From a virus: 64,000 bases of DNA. The notes under the pieces are model-generated. The model was not told the origin of the DNA, searched no databases, and was given only the letters and a program-made list of their open reading frames with translations. Shown in pieces: positions 1 through 8,333 of the stretch; the stretch's first letter is position 1, and every line of letters starts with the position of its first letter. Both the position numbers and the translations under genes were made by a program. Where the stretch lies: the IMG/VR virus record IMGVR_UViG_3300025012_000058, positions 24,302-88,301 of that record, one strand, 5' to 3'.

Positions 1-2
1 TT

Positions 3-1907
3 ATATATGAGTTGACAGCTTATACAGTTGGGACTAAGACTTTAACTACAGCGACTAAACGAGTTTTATCATCTGGTCCAGAAGTCGATCCAATATGGAA
101 AGCTGATACAGCAAATGTCCCCAGACTAGGGACACAAAATATATTTACCAAATATAACGAATTTCAAGGTAATAATCTATTCTCCGATTCCGCAACATTT
201 CAAAGTAAAATTTGTTTGGGAACAGATTTGAATGGCTATAGGTCGTCAATATATGACGATGGAACATTACAACTATGGAGGACTGGAGTTATAAAAAGCT
301 CTTATGTTTATGTAGACACAAATTATGTAGGACTATATACGCAGAATTATGGAATCACTGTGAACGATACCTCTTCAATGATTTCTAACCCGACACCAAT
401 ACAGATGACAGGTGATGTGTTATTTAATAATAAAACTGTTCATTTAGACTCAATAAGTCTAATAGGAGGAAGTCTTCAAGACAGCATATATGTATATTCT
501 GACGGGAATTTACATATAGACAAATATGATGGTGCAGGAACAAATGGAACCATTACGGGTAATGGTGCATGGGTGTTGGAGTCAAATACAACCGCAATTA
601 CTGGTGCTTTGTTTCAGAGTTCATTGTCTATTAACGCAGGAGAGACCTATATGTTGGCAAAAAAAAATTATGCCGGCACTGAATATAGGCAGAACAAACT
701 AACAAGCAACATAAATGGTTTTATTTTTAACACGTCAACTAAAACAACATCAGTAGATGGATTAGTTGGTGATACATTAGGTAATGTTACTGTTGCTACA
801 GAATTAAGATCTAATAGATTAAACACAAACATAAATGACACTATGGAGTTTGTTGATGATGCTATATTTGACAGTACGGTAACAGTGAATGGAAATTTTT
901 ATGCAGGAAATTCTACAGATGACACAACAAATGTGTCAGGAGATATAAAAATTGCTGGAAAAACGGCAGTAGGGGCAACAACGTACTTTCATCAACTAAA
1001 TATTAACAGCAACCTTGCAACTAATTTAAACTCGATTTGTATTTATGACGGAGATATAAACAAAAATACTTCTTCGGCAGCTCAGCAAAGAGATACTGCC
1101 GCATTTTATATATATAAAACACTTTTAGGAAAAACAATTTTTGGCGCAAAATCTGTTCTCGGCGCAAATCTTTTTAGTATGGATTCTGTTGGAACGTGGA
1201 GAATAGGTGGTGGTACAAACGTAACGTCATATGTTAGTACATTAAATGTAACAAAAAGCAGTACAGGAGGAGCTATTGCAGCGGTATACACTGGCTCAAG
1301 CTCATCTACCGCAGGCGGAGAAATAATTATAGCACAAGACGATAATGTAAACACGTCAGTTGGAGACATGTTTGCAAAACTTACTTTAAAGGCCGCTCGA
1401 CAAGCTGGTGGAGGATTGTATGCTGGCGCAATGATAGCGGCAATTGCGGCTGAAACATTTGCAAATAGCAAATATGGGTCAAATCTATATTTTTACACAG
1501 TACCCATAAATACAGCCTCTCTACTGCCGGAATTTATAATTTATAATTCCGGCATTATTTCTCAAACATATAATTTATATGAATCAGATTCTTTAAAGTT
1601 ACAAAGAGAATCTTCAAGTTTAGCAGATGGTGGAACAATAACATTAGCTACAGGACAAAGTGGTTATGGCACATTATATGTTGATAGCGCTGGGTTTAGA
1701 AAAATATTAATTTATTTTTCTTTTCAAGACGATGGAACAACATGGTTAGATGCTTCATATAATACTGGCAGTGGCTGGACAACTGCTGCAACAACGGATA
1801 CACCTGGGAATGTATGTGTTTATGATGCCGGTGCGGGTGTAGCAATTAAAATAAATTTAAATTATCGGACAGGAGTTAGACTTAATGTAAATTATGCAAC
1901 GAATTAA
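3..1907 (+). CDS. Tail fibre-like virion protein, 5' end cut by window
   Basis: The reading frame is open to the left edge. The first possible start inside the window is a TTG at position 12, so the gene probably begins upstream and is annotated as partial. The visible 630 residues are rich in Gly, Thr, Ser and Asn, poor in Cys, and lack transmembrane segments. Short recurring beta-strand units such as NGTITGNGAWVL and GGTITLATGQSGYGTLYVD suggest a trimeric fibre or spike shaft with a beta-rich tip. Lysine is nearly always AAA and Ile often ATA, unlike the AAG-rich genes after 3600, which suggests an exchanged host-range segment. It overlaps the next gene by one base. The fibre role is inferred from composition and neighbours, not from a recognised domain. 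Confidence 0.6.
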   Translation: MYELTAYTVGTKTLTTATKRVLSSGPEVDPIWKADTANVPRLGTQNIFTKYNEFQGNNLFSDSATFQSKICLGTDLNGYRSSIYDDGTLQLWRTGVIKSSYVYVDTNYVGLYTQNYGITVNDTSSMISNPTPIQMTGDVLFNNKTVHLDSISLIGGSLQDSIYVYSDGNLHIDKYDGAGTNGTITGNGAWVLESNTTAITGALFQSSLSINAGETYMLAKKNYAGTEYRQNKLTSNINGFIFNTSTKTTSVDGLVGDTLGNVTVATELRSNRLNTNINDTMEFVDDAIFDSTVTVNGNFYAGNSTDDTTNVSGDIKIAGKTAVGATTYFHQLNINSNLATNLNSICIYDGDINKNTSSAAQQRDTAAFYIYKTLLGKTIFGAKSVLGANLFSMDSVGTWRIGGGTNVTSYVSTLNVTKSSTGGAIAAVYTGSSSSTAGGEIIIAQDDNVNTSVGDMFAKLTLKAARQAGGGLYAGAMIAAIAAETFANSKYGSNLYFYTVPINTASLLPEFIIYNSGIISQTYNLYESDSLKLQRESSSLADGGTITLATGQSGYGTLYVDSAGFRKILIYFSFQDDGTTWLDASYNTGSGWTTAATTDTPGNVCVYDAGAGVAIKINLNYRTGVRLNVNYATN

Positions 1908-3025
1908 TGAGACAATTATTATTTATATTATTAGTGTGTTATTCTTTCTCTTGTAAAGGTCAAATGGTAATAGATGGGTCAGTTTCTTACAACCCAGAAT
2001 CTATAACAACAAATACTGGAATAACAATATCTGGAAATCCTACAATAGTAGGATACGGCGATTCAAATACAAAACATTATTCTTCAGAACCAAGTATAAC
2101 CGTAGAAGGATGGGAGCCATATTCAGATGGCTATATGAATGTGTTGATGGGTGGTTATCCTTTTTTTTATGGTTCAACTATCGTTAATTCTGGCACTCCT
2201 GGAATGACATCCACTACAGCAATCACTAACTTTACTACAAAAGTTAGAGCATATTCTCCTAGAATTGTTGTGATGGGATTTGGAACTAATGACCTGGGTG
2301 TTGTTAGCTACAATACTTATATAACTAACATGGGCATATTGATAGATTCGATATTATCAATACAAGCACAGCCTGTTTTGTTAAACATACCGTGGCGGGA
2401 AAACGCAAATGCAAGTACGTTGGCGCAATTTAATGCGGGTTTAGATAGCATTGTTATAGCAAATAATTTGTCTGAATTATTAGATGTTTACACGGTAACA
2501 AATAGTACCCCTATTTATAATTTGATGGAAACCGGATTACCGGGCAACGAGAAAAGACATTGGACATATTTTATTAGTAATTATATTTCTCACAAATTTA
2601 AAGAAACATGGACAGTATATACAAGTTTAGATACGGCCGATTATATAACTACATTTAATTCTGGAAATATATTAACAACATTTAATTCAATATATGACAC
2701 TACCGGAGTGTCTGAATATTTTAAGTCTTACCATATTGGGCACTATGTTAGTGTTAATGGAGATTCTATAAAAAATGATTTTGAAACATTTTTAGTGCCA
2801 AAAGATAGCACAATTGGTATTTCTTTTTTAGGGAAATTATGTATAGGATTTTATACACTATCCGCAAGTACTACGGTAGTGGTATCGGGAACAATTAATA
2901 GAAGTTGGCTGATGAATACAGCTACAACCTGCAATCAAAGACAATCAATAATGAGCGATAAAGTTGAAATTATTTTTCTAACACCAAATAAAGATATTAG
3001 AATAAGAACAATTAGCAAAGAATAA
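1907..3025 (+). CDS. Secreted SGNH/GDSL-family hydrolase
   Basis: This 372-residue protein opens with a hydrophobic signal peptide (residues 1-18) ending in SFSCKGQ, where Cys16 could be lipidated. SGNH blocks follow: the nucleophile motif GDSN at 51-54, a Gly in NSGTPG near 95-99, and GTND at 126-129. ExxH ending at His218 may stand in for the usual DxxH. The family contains esterases and glycan deacetylases. The start overlaps the stop of the fibre gene, so the two are co-translated. Possible roles are deacetylating host surface polysaccharide during adsorption or altering the envelope of the infected cell. The signal peptide is unusual for a virion tail enzyme and favours export. The family call is fairly sure; substrate and location are inference. 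Confidence 0.7.
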   Translation: MRQLLFILLVCYSFSCKGQMVIDGSVSYNPESITTNTGITISGNPTIVGYGDSNTKHYSSEPSITVEGWEPYSDGYMNVLMGGYPFFYGSTIVNSGTPGMTSTTAITNFTTKVRAYSPRIVVMGFGTNDLGVVSYNTYITNMGILIDSILSIQAQPVLLNIPWRENANASTLAQFNAGLDSIVIANNLSELLDVYTVTNSTPIYNLMETGLPGNEKRHWTYFISNYISHKFKETWTVYTSLDTADYITTFNSGNILTTFNSIYDTTGVSEYFKSYHIGHYVSVNGDSIKNDFETFLVPKDSTIGISFLGKLCIGFYTLSASTTVVVSGTINRSWLMNTATTCNQRQSIMSDKVEIIFLTPNKDIRIRTISKE

Positions 3026-3141
3026 TGAGACAAATATTATTTATATTATTAATATTATTATTGTTAAGTAATACTGTATTTTATTCAGATACAGACGATA
3101 TAACAGTAAAAACACTTACACTGTTTGGAATGGGAATGTAA
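3025..3141 (+). CDS. Tiny membrane or leader-like protein, 38 aa
   Basis: An ATG overlapping the previous TAA opens a 38-codon frame ending at TAA 3139-3141. Residues 1-20 are almost entirely hydrophobic (MRQILFILLILLLL), followed by a short polar tail. The first 27 bases nearly repeat the start of the SGNH hydrolase gene at 1907, so this looks like a duplicated signal-peptide coding segment that has lost or exchanged its cargo. It could be a small membrane peptide or a decayed remnant. No function is recognised. Confidence 0.4.
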   Translation: MRQILFILLILLLLSNTVFYSDTDDITVKTLTLFGMGM

Positions 3142-3151
3142 AATTTTAGAT

Positions 3152-3571
3152 ATGAAACTATTAAACAATAAGTTCACATTAGCTGTAATAGGCACAATTA
3201 TAGGAGGTGTTGTTACATGGCTTGTAATAGGTATGTTAACTTCATATAAAGACCGCGAAGCAAATATTGATTCTATTCCAAACGTAAAACAAAAGGTCGA
3301 AAATCTGGAGCAATTTCACATAAGCAACAAGGCAGAAATAGCAGAAGCCCGCAAGTCATTGCAACAACAAATTGACACCCTGCGGGATAAATCCTTAACA
3401 ACTAATGGCAACTTTAATGAATTCCTCGAAACGTATAAGCAAGACCAGAAGATGAACAGAATTATACTTATTGAAATTTGTAAAACACAAAAAGAATTAA
3501 GTAAGTTGATTCCAATTCTCGATAATTTAAAAACCGTTAATAATAATCAAACATCAAATAATCTTAAGTAA
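3152..3571 (+). CDS. Membrane-anchored coiled-coil protein (holin or spanin-like position)
   Basis: The ATG at 3152 is preferred over an upstream in-frame ATG at 3125 because it begins a typical short charged lead (MKLLNNK) before one transmembrane helix at residues 9-29. The rest is charged and helical with a likely coiled coil (about 45-80) and an Asn-rich tail. One N-terminal membrane helix with a long coiled-coil tail, placed just before a DUF5675 gene, fits a lysis-module or fibre-associated membrane protein. No family is recognised. Lysine usage still resembles the left segment (mostly AAA), so the compositional border lies just after this gene. Confidence 0.55.
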   Translation: MKLLNNKFTLAVIGTIIGGVVTWLVIGMLTSYKDREANIDSIPNVKQKVENLEQFHISNKAEIAEARKSLQQQIDTLRDKSLTTNGNFNEFLETYKQDQKMNRIILIEICKTQKELSKLIPILDNLKTVNNNQTSNNLK

Positions 3572-3573
3572 AG

Positions 3574-3601
3574 TTTGAAGAATTTTTAATATCTTTATGC
3601 C
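3574..3601 (+). promoter_or_regulatory. Candidate promoter, AATTTTTAATATCTTTAT type
   Basis: The block GAATTTTTAATATCTTTAT ends four bases before the ATG at 3602. Near copies occur before 15605, 24524, 26282, 36616 and 38022. TATCTTTA matches the Bacteroidota -7 element TAnnTTTG in all but the last base. The short distance to the ATG implies a very short or absent leader. Confidence 0.45.
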
Positions 3602-4015
3602 ATGAGAGTAATTATAATTCGTACTTATCTAGAGAAGGAGACTGTAGGTCATCTTTCTGTTATTGATGATTGTAAAGAAGAGGTTTATACTTGTCATACA
3701 GTTGAGCTCCCGAATAAGGATAACCAGAGAAATATTAGTTGTATTCTTGAAGGTATTTACGATGTCCAGAAAGAAAAGCCAAATGCTCACTTCAAGTATG
3801 TTCACTTTAGTATATTGAATGTGCCAAATAGATCAGGGATAATGATACACATTACCAATTATGTTTCTCAGTTAAGAGGTTGTATTGCTCCTGGAAGAGA
3901 CTTAGTTGATATGAATGGTGATCGCTTACCAGATGTTAATTATTCAAATGTAGTAATGAAAGAGTTAGCCAAGTTACTTCCAGATAAGTTTAAGTTAGAG
4001 ATTAAATCAAAATAA
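3602..4015 (+). CDS. DUF5675-family protein, possible lysis enzyme
   Basis: This 137-residue soluble protein has features I associate with DUF5675: a TVELPNKDNQRNISCI block near residues 36-52, VPNRSGIMIHITNYVSQL at about 77-95, then RGCIAPGRD and DMNGDRLPDV. The conserved His in MIHI and the Cys in RGC resemble the catalytic pair of L,D-transpeptidase-like folds, and such genes are often seen near phage lysis or tail genes. The family call rests on motif memory; a peptidoglycan-related role is inference. The ATG follows a promoter-like block by four bases. Confidence 0.6.
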   Translation: MRVIIIRTYLEKETVGHLSVIDDCKEEVYTCHTVELPNKDNQRNISCILEGIYDVQKEKPNAHFKYVHFSILNVPNRSGIMIHITNYVSQLRGCIAPGRDLVDMNGDRLPDVNYSNVVMKELAKLLPDKFKLEIKSK

Positions 4016-4018
4016 AGA

Positions 4019-5779
4019 ATGGGTTTGTTCACTTTGTTTCATTATTCAGATTCTCAGCTTCAACGTTATAAAGAACTTGAAGATCAGATAGTTATTGTGA
4101 AAGCAGAAGCTGGAAAAGAGTTTGAGTTGTTTACTACATTTCAGAAGAATTGTCAAGATAGGCTAAGAGTAATTTTTTTACAGTTAGAGAAGGCAAAGTC
4201 ACTGGAATTGGTTGAAACTAGAGAATTTATTCAGAAAGGTTATAGATCAGCTTGGTCAAAGTATTTACAAAAGATTTCTAGTCTTAGAGTTAGCCTCCAG
4301 AAGACACAAGAAGCACAAGTCAGTTTATTGAAGCACAAGTCAGTTCGTAGTTATGTGTCTTTTAAGAATGAAGATCAGACTGAGTTAAAGAAAGCTATAA
4401 ACTCTCTTGTTCTTGGTTATTCAGCTAATCAAATTGAAAGAGAAGAGTTCTCAAAGGGATTCTCCAGAGTGTTATCTCTGGATATTGAAAATCCGGGAAT
4501 AATAGACTATTTTGGTGTAATTTTAGAGAAGGCAGAAAAGAGAGCTCTATTCCAGGACTTTATTGATGTTATCAAGGAAGCTATTGGTAAAGGTAAGAAG
4601 AAGACTAAATATGCTGATGGTATTATCTTCAATGATAAAGGAGAAATACTTTTTCTTCGAAGAAAGCCAGATGCTGAATTTGCCCCTTATGAATATGGTC
4701 TTCCTGGAGGGCATGTTGATTTTGGTGAAAATCCACAAGATGCAGTTAAGAGAGAGATTAGTGAAGAGTGTGGTGTTACAGTAAAGACTTGTGAACTAAA
4801 AGAAAGATATGAAGATGACAAAGTAATCATCTTCTATTTCCAGTGTACTCTTCAAGAGCCCTATGAAGTTGTTTTAACTAGAGATGAACACTTTAATTAT
4901 GAATGGCTATCTCATGAAGTCCGTCAGACAAAGTCTTTGATATCTAACTTGAATGACAATCTTAATAGAATTTATGGAATTGAAGGCAAGAGAGATTTTG
5001 AGAAAGCAGAAGTAGAGAGAGTTGATGATGACATCTTGAAGCCTTTTACTGAAGAACAGATAGCCAAGAAGTATGAAATTACTGAAGAAGAAGCTAAAAT
5101 TTTTCTAGATGAAGGCAAGAAAGTAGAAAAAGAACATACTAAGAATAAAGAAGTGGCTAGAACAATAGCCTCTCATCATATTTACAAAGAGTCAAAAGAC
5201 TATTACCCGGAACTTAAGAAGCTGGAAGATAAGTTTAAGGAAGATGGGATTGAGAAAGCTATGTCAGATGTTTTATTATCTGTTGAAGATAGTGATGATG
5301 AAGAGCAAATAATTGAAAAAGCTGGAAGAGTATTTAGTAAACTAACAAAGAATATGACTGTAAATAAGAAAGGTTTTTTGCAGACTGTATATCGGTCCCA
5401 TCCAAATCAGAGTAGTGTTACTAACTCTAACAGGATGAAAGTTAATCAAAAGGTTAAGACTGGTGGTGACAGTGAAATGGATGTTGATACTTTTGTGAAG
5501 AAGTTTGGACATAGAGTTCATTATACAGTAAAACAACACCCAGAAACAAAAAAGACCTATACTTATATGGGTGGTGAAGATAAGAAGGGTGGAGTAGTAA
5601 GAGAGATTCAACTTAAACCATTTACTCTTTCTCATGAGTTTGATGAAGATACCATGGAGCATTTAAGATCTTATGCTGATGGTAAAGAGATTTCAAAAGA
5701 AGAAGGGATTAACCATGAAAAAGAGCTGAAACAAATGGGTTTCAAATTAATTAGAGAACGAGAACAATCAGAAGAATAA
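4019..5779 (+). CDS. Chimeric virion-region protein with Nudix and DUF5661-like domains
   Basis: Three parts are visible in 586 residues. Residues 1-190 are helical and probably coiled coil. Residues 197-320 hold a Nudix hydrolase domain with an intact box starting near 230 (GGHVDFGEN, then REISEECGV), so the metal-binding glutamates are present. Around 340-400 is a charged helical segment with KKVEKEHTKNKEVARTIASH and YYPELKKLE, resembling DUF5661. The C-terminal 120 residues are basic and unassigned. Nudix enzymes hydrolyse nucleoside-diphosphate derivatives. The gene lies four bases from its neighbours on both sides, directly before the prohead protease, so the protein may be packaged in the head. 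The Nudix call is firm; substrate and virion location are not. Confidence 0.65.
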   Translation: MGLFTLFHYSDSQLQRYKELEDQIVIVKAEAGKEFELFTTFQKNCQDRLRVIFLQLEKAKSLELVETREFIQKGYRSAWSKYLQKISSLRVSLQKTQEAQVSLLKHKSVRSYVSFKNEDQTELKKAINSLVLGYSANQIEREEFSKGFSRVLSLDIENPGIIDYFGVILEKAEKRALFQDFIDVIKEAIGKGKKKTKYADGIIFNDKGEILFLRRKPDAEFAPYEYGLPGGHVDFGENPQDAVKREISEECGVTVKTCELKERYEDDKVIIFYFQCTLQEPYEVVLTRDEHFNYEWLSHEVRQTKSLISNLNDNLNRIYGIEGKRDFEKAEVERVDDDILKPFTEEQIAKKYEITEEEAKIFLDEGKKVEKEHTKNKEVARTIASHHIYKESKDYYPELKKLEDKFKEDGIEKAMSDVLLSVEDSDDEEQIIEKAGRVFSKLTKNMTVNKKGFLQTVYRSHPNQSSVTNSNRMKVNQKVKTGGDSEMDVDTFVKKFGHRVHYTVKQHPETKKTYTYMGGEDKKGGVVREIQLKPFTLSHEFDEDTMEHLRSYADGKEISKEEGINHEKELKQMGFKLIREREQSEE

Positions 5780-5784
5780 AAGAT

Positions 5785-6981
5785 ATGAACCAAAAAAGAA
5801 TTAATTTCTTTATCCCATTAGAGATAGAGAAGTCAGCAGATGAAAAGGGCAAAAAGAAGATGCTTGTCAAAGGTGTTGCTTCTACTAAAGATAAGGATAC
5901 TGATGATGAAGAACTTGATACTTCAGGGTTTGATCTATCTTATCTAAATAGATATGGTTTTTTAAATTGGCATCACCAAGCTAAAGGTACTCCAGCAGCC
6001 GTTATTGGTGAGCCTACAAAAGCTGAACTGACTCCAAAGGGTTTGTACATCGAAGGTGAACTTTATGCTGATTCAAAGCTTGCAAAGGAAGTCTATCAGT
6101 TAGCTGAACTCTTGGAAAAGTCAGGTTCAACAAGACATCTTGGTTTTTCTATTGAAGGTAATGTAGTAGAAAGAGGTTCAAAAGATGAGAAACATCCAGA
6201 CTTTAAAAAGATTCTTAAGTCACAAATCACGGGAGTAGCCATAACTCACATGCCAAAGAATAACAATACTCTCCTTTCCATTATGAAGGGGCAGGCTGAG
6301 AACCTTTACGAAGAAGTTGAGTTTGAAGTTATTGAAAAGGGTCAGAAGGGTGAAACAAATCTTATTATTGATATCACAGATGATTTATTAGATCAAAGAA
6401 TTACTGTTGATAAAGATCTGAATCTGAAGATCGAAAAAGCTGGTGAAGGTAGTAGAGGTGGGAAAATCATCGGCCATACAAAATCTGGTAAACCTATATA
6501 CAGTAGTACTGTTAATTATCATGATTTACATAAAAACTTCACTGCTAAAGATCATGAAGATGCTAAACAGCATCATTTAGGTGTAGCTAAAAAACATTTT
6601 CAGGAAGCTGAGGAGCATGAGAAGAGATCTGAAGACAAGACTTTGAGCAGTGAACAAAGAAAAGAACATGAAGTGAAAATGAATGAATCATCTAAACTTT
6701 CAGGTGTACATAGTAGTCTAGCTGACTATCATCGTTCAGAAAAATTTAAGGCACCAGAAAAAGAGATAGAAAAATCTATTGATACATCAAATGCTGGAGC
6801 CATAATTCGTGAAGATCTAGAACATGCAGTTCACATCTCTCCAGAGGAGAAGAAGAAAAAAGAACAAGCAATCTGTACTATTACTAAGGCATTCACATCT
6901 GGTCAGATTGATGAAAGAGAATTTGAGAATATAAAAAGACAGTTAATTGAAAAGAGAAAGAGTAATAACCAAAATCAATAA
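5785..6981 (+). CDS. Prohead protease (HK97/S78-like) with charged C-terminal extension
   Basis: The first 170 residues carry the pattern of phage prohead serine proteases: a VKGVAST strand, NWHHQ near residue 61 (candidate catalytic His), LGFSIEG near 118-124 (candidate Ser) and the terminal signature ITGVAITHMPKNNNT. These enzymes cleave scaffold and capsid precursors inside the procapsid. Residues 200-398 are highly charged, rich in His, Glu and Lys, with HEDAKQHHLGVAKKHFQEAE-type helices, possibly a built-in scaffold segment. The position three genes before the scaffold and capsid fits. The protease call is fairly strong; the function of the extension is inference. Confidence 0.7.
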   Translation: MNQKRINFFIPLEIEKSADEKGKKKMLVKGVASTKDKDTDDEELDTSGFDLSYLNRYGFLNWHHQAKGTPAAVIGEPTKAELTPKGLYIEGELYADSKLAKEVYQLAELLEKSGSTRHLGFSIEGNVVERGSKDEKHPDFKKILKSQITGVAITHMPKNNNTLLSIMKGQAENLYEEVEFEVIEKGQKGETNLIIDITDDLLDQRITVDKDLNLKIEKAGEGSRGGKIIGHTKSGKPIYSSTVNYHDLHKNFTAKDHEDAKQHHLGVAKKHFQEAEEHEKRSEDKTLSSEQRKEHEVKMNESSKLSGVHSSLADYHRSEKFKAPEKEIEKSIDTSNAGAIIREDLEHAVHISPEEKKKKEQAICTITKAFTSGQIDEREFENIKRQLIEKRKSNNQNQ

Positions 6982-6983
6982 TT

Positions 6984-7595
6984 ATGAAAAAGTTCTTAAT
7001 GTTTTTAGTATTAAGTGTGATGTTTATTATGACAGGAGTGTCAGCAGAGAAGTTAAATGATCGAAATGGAGATCTAACTCTCAAACCTTTACATCAAACT
7101 GAATTGATTGTTCAAGATAGCTTACATCAGCTTCAAGTCTGCCCAGATGTAGTAGAGGTGATGAAAGATTCACTCCAAGTAACTACAACATCTCTGGAGA
7201 TTGCCAGAGTAAGAACTAGTCAACTTCAAGAGTTTAAAGAGTTAGTACTTGGTGGTCTGACTCCAGCAACATATTGGGCTGGATTCCTTTTCTGCTTTAT
7301 CGGGATGTTTATAAGATGGGGTATCAAGACTAGAAAGTCAGTAAAGAATAATCTTACAACCCCAAGTAAGTTTAAATTTTGGTTTTGGGTAAAAGATAAC
7401 TTAAAAGACAAGATTCTCCAAGCTCTCTTTGTCTTTGCAGTAATATTTATCTGTTTAAGATTCCCTTATGAGTTATTGGGTTGGACATTCTCAATGGTGA
7501 TGTGTTTAGGAGTAGGTTTATTGTTTGACTGGGTTGTTGATATGATTGACAACTGGAAACCCATAAGAAAGATTGATGCTAATGCTAAGATTTAA
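6984..7595 (+). CDS. Signal-peptide membrane protein, three or more TM segments
   Basis: The 203-residue protein has an N-terminal signal peptide (residues 1-21, ending TGVSAEK) and a polar region to about residue 85. Hydrophobic helices follow near 92-110, 135-155 and 157-175, with a charged C-terminus. The long extracytoplasmic segment followed by a helix bundle could be a holin or another envelope protein acting late in infection. It starts three bases after the protease gene and ends three bases before the GIY-YIG gene. No family is recognised. Confidence 0.55.
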   Translation: MKKFLMFLVLSVMFIMTGVSAEKLNDRNGDLTLKPLHQTELIVQDSLHQLQVCPDVVEVMKDSLQVTTTSLEIARVRTSQLQEFKELVLGGLTPATYWAGFLFCFIGMFIRWGIKTRKSVKNNLTTPSKFKFWFWVKDNLKDKILQALFVFAVIFICLRFPYELLGWTFSMVMCLGVGLLFDWVVDMIDNWKPIRKIDANAKI

Positions 7596-7598
7596 AAG

Positions 7599-8333
7599 AT
7601 GAGTCAGATTAGTCGAATTTATATTGGCCAAAGCGTTGATATTCACTTTCGATGGAGGGACTATAAGAATTTAGACTGTAAAGAGCAGCGTAAGTTATAT
7701 TACTCTTTTAAGAAACATGGTTTAGAAAGCCATATTTTCGAAATTATTCATCAATGTGAACGAAGTGAACTGAACAGATGGGAGAAACATTATGTAGATC
7801 TTTTCCAAACTTTCAATACAGAACATGGGATGAATCTAAGGGATGGTGGAGGTAGTCATGGGAAGTTGTCTGAAGAACATAAAGAGAAGTTAAGAAAGTT
7901 TAATTTAGGCAAAAAACTTTCTGAAGAAACTAGGCAGAGAATTTCAGAGTCTACTAAAGGGAGAGAGTTTTCAGAAGAGACTAGAAAAAGAATTTCAGAG
8001 TCTAAGATGGGGCATCCCATGTCTCCAGAGACTTTAAGAAAGATGTCAGAAGCTCTTTCTGGAAGAAAACGGTTTGAAGAAACTAAAAAGAAGATCTCAG
8101 AAAATGGCAAAGGGAAACATTTTCATGTCTGTTCTAAAGAAACTAAACAAAAGCTTTCAGAAGCTAATAAAGGAAGAAGACTTTCTGAAGAACACAAGAA
8201 GAAGATCGGACTGACCAGTAAAGGTAGAGTTGTATCTGAAGCAACCAGAAAGAAACTTTCTGACGGAATGAAAGCTGTTTATCAAGAAAGAAGATTAAAA
8301 GAAAATTTATTAAAACAAATTGAAAATGCTTAA
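7599..8333 (+). CDS. GIY-YIG/NUMOD3 homing-endonuclease-like protein, short N-terminus
   Basis: Residues 6-20 (RIYIGQSVDIHFRWRDY) match the second half of a GIY-YIG nuclease core, with the catalytic-type Arg in RWRDY and a Glu in NRWEKHYVD. The usual first strand containing GIY is missing because the gene starts at the ATG right after the previous stop. Residues 85-225 contain about seven DNA-binding NUMOD3 units such as LSEETRQRISESTKGREF. Free-standing enzymes of this kind cut DNA at specific sites and spread themselves between phages. The gene interrupts an otherwise tightly packed head operon, which is typical. The short N-terminus raises the question of whether it still cuts. Confidence 0.75.
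   Translation: MSQISRIYIGQSVDIHFRWRDYKNLDCKEQRKLYYSFKKHGLESHIFEIIHQCERSELNRWEKHYVDLFQTFNTEHGMNLRDGGGSHGKLSEEHKEKLRKFNLGKKLSEETRQRISESTKGREFSEETRKRISESKMGHPMSPETLRKMSEALSGRKRFEETKKKISENGKGKHFHVCSKETKQKLSEANKGRRLSEEHKKKIGLTSKGRVVSEATRKKLSDGMKAVYQERRLKENLLKQIENA

Noticed and set aside
1106-1471. 121-codon open frame on the minus strand inside the fibre gene
   Set aside because: It lies fully antisense to a long coding frame, has no start context or recognisable domain, and all neighbours are on the + strand. The other minus-strand frames in the window were rejected for the same reasons.
7850-8280. Periodic repeats suggesting a CRISPR-like or satellite array
   Set aside because: The periodicity is explained by tandem NUMOD3 protein motifs. 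No identical repeats with spacers were seen anywhere in the window.
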